From an uncultured archaeon (GTDB lineage: Archaea; Thermoproteota; Nitrososphaeria; Nitrososphaerales; Nitrosopumilaceae): a DNA stretch of 7,143 nt. Where the stretch lies: positions 1 to 7,143 of the forward strand of contig CATMRH010000060.1 of the NCBI GenBank assembly GCA_950073955.1, in the 5' to 3' direction. The translations under genes and the position numbers were made by a program. Position 1 is the first letter of the stretch. The number at the start of each line of letters is the position of its first letter. Of this stretch, positions 1-5,883 are shown piece after piece. The notes below the pieces were generated by a model. The model saw nothing but the letters and a program-made list of their open reading frames with translations. It did not search any database and was not told the DNA's origin.

Positions 1-53
1 AGCGCACCGGACTCTTAATCCGGTTGTCGAGGGTCCGAATCCCTCTAGACCCG
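1..53 (+). tRNA. tRNA-Lys (anticodon CUU), 3' part, 5' end cut by window
   Basis: This is the 3' two thirds of a lysine tRNA. The end of the D stem (GCGC, 2-5) is followed by a perfect 5-bp anticodon stem (CCGGA 7-11 with TCCGG 19-23). The 7-nt loop CTCTTAA (12-18) has anticodon CTT at 14-16, reading AAG. A 5-nt variable loop (24-28) precedes a perfect T stem (GAGGG 29-33 with CCCTC 41-45). The 3' acceptor strand TAGACCC (46-52) and discriminator G53 follow; the pairing 5' strand, the D loop and the start lie outside the window. CCA is not encoded (54-56 are CTA), as is common in archaea. The T loop is TCCGAAT, so the usual T at position 55 is a C. Confidence 0.92.
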
Positions 54-70
54 CTACTTTTCTTTATTGC
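54..70 (+). terminator. Oligo-T tract after tRNA-Lys
   Basis: A T-rich run (CTTTTCTTTATT, about 57-68) directly follows the tRNA. Archaeal RNA polymerase terminates on oligo-U without needing a hairpin, so this is a plausible tRNA terminator. It fills most of the 19 bp between the tRNA and the convergent argH stop codon. The call rests on composition and position only. Confidence 0.4.
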
Positions 71-72
71 AA

Positions 73-1533
73 TTATCGAATTATTTCATTAACTTGTTTT
101 TCCAAGTTTTCAATGGACAGATTGATTTTATTTTCTCTATTAGTGATATCTGTTCTATAGTTGTTGATCTTTTGAATTCTATCAGAAATCATTCTTTTTT
201 GTTCATCATATCCTGAGGAACCATATGATTTTCTATCCTTTAGAGAGGAGACAACAGTTGTAGAGGAGATAATTTTTGAAACGATTTTTGGATTTACTTT
301 AGTACCAACTACAGATTTTTTGATTTCTGTTGAAGTCAATTTTGAAATAGGTTTTTTTGAATGATATGCCGTTTGGACTAAAACACCTGTAATTTTATGC
401 GTTACTCTAAATGGAATTCCCTCTTGAACTAATTTTTCAGCGATATCTAGTGCAATAAGATTACTTGATTCAGTAACTTTTTTCATTTGTTTTTCATTCA
501 CTTTCAAAGTAAGGAGTATCGATTTTAAAATTAACAGTGAGCTGATGGATATTTTTGATGTGGACCAAATAGATGATTTTATTTGTTGTAAATCACGTCC
601 ATAACCTGTTGCTAGTCCTTTGATAGTTGTTAGAATTGCAGTCAAGTTTCCAATAACTTCAGCAGTTTTACCTCTTGTTAATTCCAAAATATCTGGATTC
701 TTCTTTTGAGGCATTACGCTTGAAGGAGATGTAAATTCATCAGATAGTTCAATAAAAGAAAATTCAGATGTAGACCAGAGTACAAAATCTTCAGATATTC
801 TACTTAAATTGGTCATCAAAATTGAAATCATTGCAACATATTCTGCCACAAAATCACGCGTACTTGTTGCATCAATCGAATTCTCAACAAGATCATCAAA
901 ACCTAACATCTTTGCAGTGCTATGTCTATCAATTGGTAGACTTGTTCCCCCAATAGGTCCTGCACCAAGTGGACTTTGATTAACTCGTTCAAAGGTTCCA
1001 TAAAGTCGTTGAAAATCTCTGGACAAAACATCTGCATGTGCTAAAAGATAATGAGAAAATAGACCTGCTTGAGCTTGCTGAAGATGAGTGTAAAGGGGCA
1101 TGATTGTTTTCTGGTGATTTTTTGCCACAGAAACAAGAGCTTCAATAGTATCTAGAAGACAATTGCAAATGATATTGATGTCGTCTCTAATTTTCATTCT
1201 AATATCTAAAGCAACCTGATCGTTTCGTGACCTTGCAGTATGCATCTTTCCCCCACTTGCCATTCCAGCCTTTTTGATTACTAGTGATTCAATTAATTCA
1301 TGAATGTCCTCTGCGCCAGACGATGAATCAAATTTTTCTTTTTTCAAATATTTCAAAGCTAACAAGATTTTTTTTGCATCATTTTTTGTTATGATGTTTT
1401 TTTGATATAACATCAAGGTATGAGCTTGGCTTCCAATAATATCATAGAGTGCAATTTCAGAATCATCATCTATTGATGAAACATAATCTAAAGTAATACC
1501 ACTCAAATCATTTCCAAGACGTGAGCGATACAT
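73..1533 (-). CDS. argH: Argininosuccinate lyase
   Basis: This cytosolic enzyme splits argininosuccinate into arginine and fumarate, the last step of arginine biosynthesis. The 486-residue protein is slightly longer than the usual 450-470 and shows the fumarase/aspartase superfamily blocks in order. An N-terminal block holds GGKMHTARSRNDQVALD (94-110). A second block is YTHLQQAQ (148-155), with the catalytic-type His150. The signature loop SPSSVMPQKKNPD (269-281) carries the catalytic-type serine in SS (271-272) and the lysine-asparagine pair. A mostly helical C-terminal domain ends in a Lys- and Asn-rich segment. The ATG (1531-1533) lies 25 nt from the centre of a TATA box at 1554-1562 and has no Shine-Dalgarno sequence, so the mRNA is probably leaderless. 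The gene converges on tRNA-Lys and diverges from the DUF59 gene. No other arg gene is visible here. Confidence 0.97.
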   Translation of the reverse strand: MYRSRLGNDLSGITLDYVSSIDDDSEIALYDIIGSQAHTLMLYQKNIITKNDAKKILLALKYLKKEKFDSSSGAEDIHELIESLVIKKAGMASGGKMHTARSRNDQVALDIRMKIRDDINIICNCLLDTIEALVSVAKNHQKTIMPLYTHLQQAQAGLFSHYLLAHADVLSRDFQRLYGTFERVNQSPLGAGPIGGTSLPIDRHSTAKMLGFDDLVENSIDATSTRDFVAEYVAMISILMTNLSRISEDFVLWSTSEFSFIELSDEFTSPSSVMPQKKNPDILELTRGKTAEVIGNLTAILTTIKGLATGYGRDLQQIKSSIWSTSKISISSLLILKSILLTLKVNEKQMKKVTESSNLIALDIAEKLVQEGIPFRVTHKITGVLVQTAYHSKKPISKLTSTEIKKSVVGTKVNPKIVSKIISSTTVVSSLKDRKSYGSSGYDEQKRMISDRIQKINNYRTDITNRENKINLSIENLEKQVNEIIR

Positions 1534-1553
1534 TACCTAAGGTTTTAGAATGG

Positions 1554-1562
1554 TTATATATA
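1554..1562. promoter_or_regulatory. Shared bidirectional TATA box for argH and DUF59 gene
   Basis: The nonamer TTATATATA (1554-1562) reads as an archaeal TATA box on both strands. Its centre (1558) is exactly 25 nt from the A of the argH ATG (1533, minus strand). It is also exactly 25 nt from the A of the ATG at 1583 (plus strand). With the usual archaeal spacing of about 25 nt from TATA centre to transcription start, both transcripts would begin at or within a base or two of their start codons. The BRE positions on either side match only weakly. No second TATA-like element is seen in the 49-bp intergenic gap. Confidence 0.7.
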
Positions 1563-1582
1563 GCATCAACGCTTTTGCCCAC

Positions 1583-1900
1583 ATGAGTCAGGATATCAAA
1601 TTACTGCGAGTAAAAATATTTGATGAGTTATCAAAGATTGTAGATCCAGAAATTAACACATCAATTGTTGAATTAGAATTAATTGATGAGGTTGATATCA
1701 ATGATAGTAATGTTAAAGTTGATTTACATCTTACTAGTCCATTCTGTCCAGCAGTTTTTGGTTTTAAGATTTGCCAAGATGTTCACGATTATCTTTTGAA
1801 GGTAGATGGAGTTGATGATGTTAAAGTAAATGTTTCAAATCACTTTATGGCAGAGCAGATTAACAATCAGGTAAACAATAGCCCAAACCCAAAAAAATAG
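1583..1900 (+). CDS. MIP18/DUF59 family protein (SufT/PaaD-like, Fe-S assembly type)
   Basis: This small single-domain protein (105 residues) belongs to the family that includes SufT, PaaD and eukaryotic MIP18/CIA2, which take part in maturing Fe-S proteins. The visible family features are IVDPEINTSIVELELI near the N-terminus (DPE at 21-23), a strand-turn with TSPFCP holding the conserved Cys55, and the C-terminal VDGVDDVKVNV segment. A short Asn/Pro/Lys tail ends the protein. I chose the ATG at 1583 rather than the upstream in-frame ATG at 1550. A TATA box sits 25 nt before 1583, the upstream ATG lies 5' of that box, and the 11 extra residues do not resemble the family. The gene ends 2 bp from the convergent sdhB stop. 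Its exact client proteins cannot be told from sequence; SdhB, with three Fe-S clusters next door, is a suggestive but unproven candidate. Confidence 0.88.
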   Translation: MSQDIKLLRVKIFDELSKIVDPEINTSIVELELIDEVDINDSNVKVDLHLTSPFCPAVFGFKICQDVHDYLLKVDGVDDVKVNVSNHFMAEQINNQVNNSPNPKK

Positions 1901-1902
1901 AA

Positions 1903-2670
1903 TTAACTTCTAAATCCTAGTAAATAGCCTCGAAGCAGTTGTATTCCCATAGCAGGATCAACGCCTTTTGGACATACTTGACTGCAAGAACCAGCAAAGT
2001 GGCATCTCCATATTCCATGAGGTTCATCAATCATCTTAAGTCTGGAATCTTTGCCCTTGTCTCTGCTATCTGCAACATATCGATATGCTTGAGCTAATGC
2101 TTGCGGTCCAACAAATGAAGAATCTGTTGCCATTGTAGGACATGCAGAATTACACAAACCACATTTGATACAATTAGCAAATTGGATGTATTGTTCTACC
2201 TCTTTAGGAGATTGTAAGAATTCTTTTGCATCAGATTCTAGTTCTGTATCATCTCGTATAAGATATGGTTTAATTTTATGATGGCTGTCAAACATTCTTT
2301 CAAACTTTACAGCCAAATCACGAATAATTGGAAAGTTGCTCATAGGTTCAACTGTAATAACATTAGAGTTTAGTTCACTAATTTTTGTAAAACATGCAAG
2401 TCTTGGTTTTCCATTAATCATCATTCCACATGAACCACATGTTGCTTGTCTACAAGAGTAGCGAACCGCTACTGAATGATCAAAGTGTTTTTTGACATCA
2501 AGAATTGCCTCTAGAACAGTTGTCCATTTCTGATATGGAACAGTAAACTCCATAAATATACTTGAATCATCATGTTTAGGATTATATCTTGAAATTCTAA
2601 GTGTTATTGATTTAGAAGAGGACAATGGTGTTGATGTTTGTTCCTCTGCAATACTAGTTACCTGTGCCAT
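1903..2670 (-). CDS. sdhB: Succinate dehydrogenase iron-sulfur subunit
   Basis: SdhB passes electrons from the FAD of SdhA through three Fe-S clusters to the membrane quinone site. The 255-residue protein has the full canonical set of 11 cysteines. C73, C78, C81 and C93 (CRQATCGSCG ... LAC) suit the [2Fe-2S] cluster of the N-terminal ferredoxin fold. C167, C170, C173 and C177 lie in CIKCGLCNSACP, and C223, C229 and C233 in CHFAGSCSQVCPKG. By the standard pattern, C167/C170/C173/C233 bind [4Fe-4S] and C177/C223/C229 bind [3Fe-4S]. A Ser/Thr-rich stretch of about 20 residues precedes the domain. The gene is last in the operon, and its ATG is 2 nt after the sdhD TAG, which suggests translational coupling; no clear Shine-Dalgarno sequence is seen. 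Its stop nearly meets the convergent DUF59 stop. Confidence 0.97.
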   Translation of the reverse strand: MAQVTSIAEEQTSTPLSSSKSITLRISRYNPKHDDSSIFMEFTVPYQKWTTVLEAILDVKKHFDHSVAVRYSCRQATCGSCGMMINGKPRLACFTKISELNSNVITVEPMSNFPIIRDLAVKFERMFDSHHKIKPYLIRDDTELESDAKEFLQSPKEVEQYIQFANCIKCGLCNSACPTMATDSSFVGPQALAQAYRYVADSRDKGKDSRLKMIDEPHGIWRCHFAGSCSQVCPKGVDPAMGIQLLRGYLLGFRS

Positions 2671-2672
2671 TT

Positions 2673-3017
2673 CTATACCAATCCCATGTTAACTACAATA
2701 ATTGTTCTTGAACCGTATGCTATTAATCCAATCATTGCAGCTAGACAACCATAAGAAACGGCTTTTTCATAAATTCTTCCTTGTTTTAATTCCAATAAAA
2801 TAACTCTAAGACCATTAAATCCATGAATTGAAAGTAAGACAAGTATTAATTCCAACATTATAGCATATGGAACGAATTTGTAGTTGGCAAGAACACTTTC
2901 ATACTCTAAGGATTCTGCAAATCCCTGCGTAAGGCGCATCAAAACGTGAACTGCCACTAGGGCTACTGCTGCAATGGCAGTTCCATAGTGAATTTTCATG
3001 ATTGTGCTTTCTCTCAT
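2673..3017 (-). CDS. sdhD: Succinate dehydrogenase membrane anchor subunit (SdhD-like)
   Basis: This 114-residue hydrophobic protein has three predicted membrane helices at about residues 8-29, 48-76 and 87-110. Histidines in the first two helices (H24; H65 in SIHGFNGLRVILLE) are candidate haem b ligands, since H-x3-G-x-R patterns in Sdh anchors mark the haem/quinone region. With SdhC it would anchor SdhAB and form the quinone site. The frame is open further upstream with TTG and GTG codons (3029 and 3026). I chose the ATG at 3017 because a GGTGA Shine-Dalgarno sequence lies 5 nt before it and it begins 1 nt after the sdhC stop. Identity rests on operon position and topology. Naming of the two small anchors as C or D is conventional rather than certain. 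Confidence 0.85.
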   Translation of the reverse strand: MRESTIMKIHYGTAIAAVALVAVHVLMRLTQGFAESLEYESVLANYKFVPYAIMLELILVLLSIHGFNGLRVILLELKQGRIYEKAVSYGCLAAMIGLIAYGSRTIIVVNMGLV

Positions 3018-3027
3018 CTTATTCACC
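3018..3027 (-). promoter_or_regulatory. Shine-Dalgarno site deciding the sdhD start
   Basis: On the minus strand GGTGA (3027-3023) is followed by five bases and then the ATG at 3017. It matches the 3' end of archaeal 16S rRNA (GGAGGUGA complement) at normal spacing. It overlaps the end of sdhC, including part of its stop codon, and favours the ATG over the upstream TTG and GTG codons. It fits a gene translated from an internal position in a polycistronic mRNA, unlike the operon-first genes, which lack such sites. Confidence 0.6.
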
Positions 3028-3450
3028 AAACAATACCGCTAGTCCATACATCATTGCAAATGCTGCAAGAACAATTGCAGAATAGATACCTATCTTATGT
3101 CTGTAATTTTGTGATGCTGGCTCATATGGATAATCAGGTCTAGCAGGTTTTCCTACACCAACTCCTCCATGTCCTAACATCACTCTAATTCCATTAACAG
3201 TATGAAATACACACATTCCAATTACAATTGATAAAATAATATGTCCTTCAGTAGTTGATGTCATTTCTAACAATTCATCCCATCCAACTTGTCCTCTCAG
3301 AATATTACTTGTTTCATAAATGTGAGCTACAAAATATGCCAATAATCCTAACCCACTTAATCGCATTAACAAATATGCAACTCGTTCGATTCCATAGCGA
3401 CGTGGATTGGCCATTCCTCCAATGCCCTCTTTGTGTTCGTCTTTGGTCAT
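3019..3450 (-). CDS. sdhC: Succinate dehydrogenase membrane anchor subunit (SdhC-like, cytochrome b type)
   Basis: This 143-residue membrane protein has three predicted helices (about 24-46, 69-91 and 120-141). The first helix region contains MRLSGLGLLAYFVAHI, resembling the Sdh cytochrome b556 helix that begins after an S-x-x-x-R-x-S/T-G-type segment. The second contains FHTVNGIRVML with H83, the motif that normally supplies the axial haem ligand; H43 in the first helix is another candidate. A Gly/Pro/Tyr-rich loop (94-114) separates helices 2 and 3. The ATG at 3448-3450 directly follows the sdhA stop with no spacer, indicating coupling. A second in-frame ATG at 3414 would remove 12 polar residues. 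GGAGG lies immediately next to that ATG, too close for normal use, so I kept the first start. Confidence 0.88.
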   Translation of the reverse strand: MTKDEHKEGIGGMANPRRYGIERVAYLLMRLSGLGLLAYFVAHIYETSNILRGQVGWDELLEMTSTTEGHIILSIVIGMCVFHTVNGIRVMLGHGGVGVGKPARPDYPYEPASQNYRHKIGIYSAIVLAAFAMMYGLAVLFGE

Positions 3451-5163
3451 CTAATATTTTCTCTCCACTGGCTTGTACTTAGTAATTGTTACTGGAAATG
3501 TTTTCATGATTGGTTCATTTGGATCATAGTAAGCAAGTGTATGATGTAAGAAGTTTACATCATCACGTTTAGTATAATCAGTTCTTGCATGTGCACCACG
3601 AGATTCTTTCCTGTTAATTGCACCAATCAACACAACTTCTGCTACTCGAAACATAGAATCAAGTTCCATTACATTTGAAAAGTTAGTGTTATACTCTTTT
3701 GCCTTATCATCAACATGTTTCCAAGTCTGCTCTCTGAGATCACGAATCTTCTTGAGACCTGCTACTAAATCAGTTTCATTTCTGTAGACATAGGCCTTTT
3801 CATTCATAGTATCAGTAAGTTCTTGTCTAATTTCATATGGATTTACATCACCACTTCCTCTAAAGATTCCATCATAGATTCTCTTTTCTTCTGCTTCAAC
3901 CAAACTATTTGGCCAAGAAATTGATGGAATTCCCTTTTGGATATATTCCACTGCCAATTCTCCAGTAATTTTACCCCAAACGATACATTCCGAGGTTGAA
4001 TTTGCGCCTAGTCGGTTTGAACCATGAACACTATTACACGCAGCCTCACCTGCAGCCCAAACTCCTTGCATTTGTGTTGCACCCTGAATATCAGTATGAA
4101 TTCCTCCCATCATATAATGACAAACAGGTCTAATGTCAAGTAATTCTTCAGCAGGATCAATACCAGAAAATTTGATAGAGATTTCTCTAATTCCACCTAA
4201 TTTCTCTTTAATCTTTTCATCTCCAATATGTCTTAAATCAAGTTTCATACAATCAACCCCAGTTTCATGTTTGAATCCTCGACCTTCTTGAATTTCTGTC
4301 ATTATTGATCTTGATACAATATCACGTGGAGCTAATTCCATTTTACTAGCAGCATAATCTTTCATAAATCGTTCACCTTTGTTGTTAAGTAGATAAGCAC
4401 CTTCTCCTCTTGCACCTTCTGTGATCAAAATTCCAGATGGTAAAATTCCTGTTGGATGGAATTGCACAAACTCCATATCTTTTAGTGCCATGCCAGCACG
4501 AAATCCCATATCCAATCCATCTGGAGTTGATGACAGTGCATAAGTTGAAAAGCTGTATAACCTTCCAGCACCGCCAGTTGCAATGATAAGAGCTTTTCCT
4601 TTAATTATGTAAAATGTACCAGAAGATAATTCAATTGCAGTAAGTCCCATGAATCGTTTTCCGTCATGAATAATTGATGTTGCAAACCATTCATTGAGAT
4701 ATTCTATATTTTCATATTTTTGACATGTATCATACAAAGTTTGCATTTCAAAAAAGCCAACTTTATCTGATGCATAAGTTGCTCTTGGAAAACTATAACC
4801 ACCAAAGTTTCTTTGATCAAGTCTGCCATCGTCTCTTCTAGACCATGGCATTCCCCAGTGTTCTAATTGATGAATTTCTTTTGGTATTTCTACACAAAGT
4901 TTTTCAGCAACATCTTGGTCTGCAAGAAAGTCACTTCCATATATGGTATCATAAATATGGGATTCAATAGTATCTCCTTCATCTTCAAAAAGTACTGCTG
5001 CAGTTCCTCCTTCTGCAGATACAGAATGAGAACGCATTACTTGTAATTTTGAAACAATACCGATTTTGAGATTTGGTCCTTTTTTTGCAGCTGCTATTGC
5101 GGCTCTTAAGCCAGCAAGGCCAGAACCACAAATTATCAAATCAAATTCAATGGAATCAGTCAT
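3451..5163 (-). CDS. sdhA: Succinate dehydrogenase flavoprotein subunit
   Basis: SdhA oxidises succinate to fumarate on a covalently bound FAD, on the cytoplasmic face of the membrane complex. The 570 residues match the family length. A Rossmann FAD-binding start IICGSGLAGLRAAIAAAKK (10-28) is followed by MRSHSVSAEGGTAA, where H46 aligns with the histidine that carries the covalent FAD. Active-site segments follow: QFHPTGI (H236), TEGARGEGAYLLN (248-260), the catalytic-arginine region APRDIVSR (278-285), RPVCHYMMGGI (H349), and the second FAD-contact block GSNRLGANST (381-390). The C-terminal helical domain has ESRGAHARTDY (520-530). The gene is first in the sdhACDB operon and divergent from the PadR gene. 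A TATA-like box at 5191-5198 would give a leader of only a few bases, and no Shine-Dalgarno sequence precedes the ATG. Confidence 0.97.
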   Translation of the reverse strand: MTDSIEFDLIICGSGLAGLRAAIAAAKKGPNLKIGIVSKLQVMRSHSVSAEGGTAAVLFEDEGDTIESHIYDTIYGSDFLADQDVAEKLCVEIPKEIHQLEHWGMPWSRRDDGRLDQRNFGGYSFPRATYASDKVGFFEMQTLYDTCQKYENIEYLNEWFATSIIHDGKRFMGLTAIELSSGTFYIIKGKALIIATGGAGRLYSFSTYALSSTPDGLDMGFRAGMALKDMEFVQFHPTGILPSGILITEGARGEGAYLLNNKGERFMKDYAASKMELAPRDIVSRSIMTEIQEGRGFKHETGVDCMKLDLRHIGDEKIKEKLGGIREISIKFSGIDPAEELLDIRPVCHYMMGGIHTDIQGATQMQGVWAAGEAACNSVHGSNRLGANSTSECIVWGKITGELAVEYIQKGIPSISWPNSLVEAEEKRIYDGIFRGSGDVNPYEIRQELTDTMNEKAYVYRNETDLVAGLKKIRDLREQTWKHVDDKAKEYNTNFSNVMELDSMFRVAEVVLIGAINRKESRGAHARTDYTKRDDVNFLHHTLAYYDPNEPIMKTFPVTITKYKPVERKY

Positions 5164-5190
5164 TTTTCAGACAAACTTGCTTTGAGTGTG

Positions 5191-5198
5191 ATAAATAT
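5191..5198 (-). promoter_or_regulatory. TATA box of the sdhACDB operon
   Basis: On the minus strand this reads ATATTTAT, centred about 31 nt upstream of the sdhA ATG. It predicts a transcription start near 5168-5170 and a leader of roughly 5-7 nt. A second AT-rich element further upstream (5226-5239, ATATATTTTAA on this strand) could give a longer leader but coincides with the padR TATA box. Choosing between them needs a mapped 5' end. Confidence 0.5.
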
Positions 5199-5229
5199 GT
5201 AGTAATTGAGAGGCGTAATCCCAAATATT

Positions 5230-5238
5230 AAAATATAT
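5230..5238 (+). promoter_or_regulatory. TATA box of the PadR gene
   Basis: AAAATATAT, centred near 5235, lies 24 nt before the ATG at 5259. This is the spacing expected of a leaderless archaeal transcript. Its 3' end abuts and slightly overlaps the palindromic operator at 5237-5260, so a repressor bound there would hinder TBP/TFB or RNA polymerase. Confidence 0.6.
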
Positions 5239-5260
5239 CACTAGTGATATCACTAGTGAT
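5237..5260. promoter_or_regulatory. Double-palindrome operator, probable PadR binding site
   Basis: Two abutting identical copies of the perfect 12-bp palindrome ATCACTAGTGAT (5237-5248 and 5249-5260) make a 24-bp element. The element as a whole is also a perfect inverted repeat, centred on GATATC. It spans from the TATA box through the predicted transcription start to the first two bases of the padR ATG. Autorepression is usual in the PadR family, and family operators are short inverted repeats, so this is most likely where the encoded regulator binds. Binding has not been shown, and the site could also act on the divergent sdhA promoter about 40 bp away. Confidence 0.7.
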
Positions 5261-5768
5261 GATTTCGGAGTGGTTTCAGAGAGTAGGAAGTTCAATTCCT
5301 AGAGGGTTTTCTAGATATTTCATTTTAGAATTATTGAAAAAGAAAGAACGTACTGGAAAAGAGATCATCGATTATGCAGTTGAACAAAGTAACGGAATTT
5401 GGAAACCATCTCCAGGATTGATCTATCCATTATTAGGTAGATTACTAGATGAGGAATTAATTAAAGAAACTAAAGATGGAAGATATCAACTAACAAAGAA
5501 AGGAAACGAAACAGCAGCTGATGTAGATAAGATAAACGATATTGTTAGAAAGCAATTGGAGGTTTTATTTAGACTTAGCAACGTAGGAAGATTTGTTGCT
5601 ATAGATATATTAGAAAAGATTTCAGCAATGGGTTCTATCCTAAGTTCAAATTTTGCCCATATGACTGATGATGAAACAAAGAAATACAAACATTTTCTTG
5701 AATCAGAATTAAAGAAAATTCAAGGGAAAGAAGTACAGAAGAAAGGCAAAGAAATTAAGATCGAATAG
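5259..5768 (+). CDS. PadR-family transcriptional regulator
   Basis: This 169-residue protein is probably a dimeric DNA-binding repressor. Residues about 14-86 form a PadR winged helix-turn-helix: the helix RYFILELLKKKERTGKEI, the segment with WKPSPGLIYPLLGRLLDEELI, typical of PadR (S/P-x-G-x-[IV]-YP-x-L-x-x-L), and the wing DGRYQLTKKG. A second, mostly helical part (about 88-153) should serve dimerisation or ligand sensing, and the C-terminus is a Lys/Glu-rich tail. A GTG codon at 5244 is in frame, but it lies inside the palindrome. The ATG at 5259 fits the TATA spacing, so I used it. The gene diverges from sdhA and precedes the KRCGH lyase gene in the same direction, so both are candidate targets in addition to itself. 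The effector is unknown. Confidence 0.9.
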   Translation: MISEWFQRVGSSIPRGFSRYFILELLKKKERTGKEIIDYAVEQSNGIWKPSPGLIYPLLGRLLDEELIKETKDGRYQLTKKGNETAADVDKINDIVRKQLEVLFRLSNVGRFVAIDILEKISAMGSILSSNFAHMTDDETKKYKHFLESELKKIQGKEVQKKGKEIKIE

Positions 5769-5883
5769 AAATATAGAAAATTATTTGAAGTTTCTCAGAG
5801 AATCAAATCCAGATAATGTCTATAAAATAATTTCGGATAATTTTTGATTAAAATCATAAATAATTCAGAGAAAGAACACAATT
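5769..5883 (+). promoter_or_regulatory. Intergenic region with TATA-like box for the lyase gene
   Basis: This 115-bp AT-rich spacer holds a T run (5841-5845) that could end the padR transcript. It also has a TATA-like ATAAATAA (5856-5863) centred about 24-25 nt before the ATG at 5884, again the leaderless spacing. The box is weaker than the others in this window. No ATCACTAGTGAT-like palindrome is present, so there is no sequence sign that the PadR regulator binds here. Confidence 0.45.

Noticed and set aside
1277..1288. ATTACTAGTGAT inside argH, matching the padR palindrome at 11 of 12 bases
   Set aside because: It is a single copy within coding sequence, far from any promoter, and encodes ordinary argH residues; probably coincidence.
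1550..1582. Upstream in-frame ATG extending the DUF59 protein by 11 residues
   Set aside because: It lies before and across the TATA box that fits the ATG at 1583, and the added residues do not match the domain.
3400..3420. GGAGGA on the minus strand as a Shine-Dalgarno site for a shorter SdhC
   Set aside because: It touches the downstream ATG with essentially no spacer, which is too close for ribosome binding; the first ATG coupled to the sdhA stop is preferred.
3255..3482. Plus-strand open frame of 75 codons opposite sdhC
   Set aside because: It is antisense to a well-supported membrane subunit gene, shows no recognisable domain and has no promoter; it is a shadow frame.
5244..5258. GTG start for the PadR protein
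   Set aside because: The codon lies inside the palindromic operator and only about 9 nt from the TATA centre; the ATG at 5259 has correct promoter spacing.
5486..5689. Minus-strand open frame of 67 codons opposite padR
   Set aside because: It is the complement of the PadR coding sequence, with a composition typical of an antisense frame and no independent signal.
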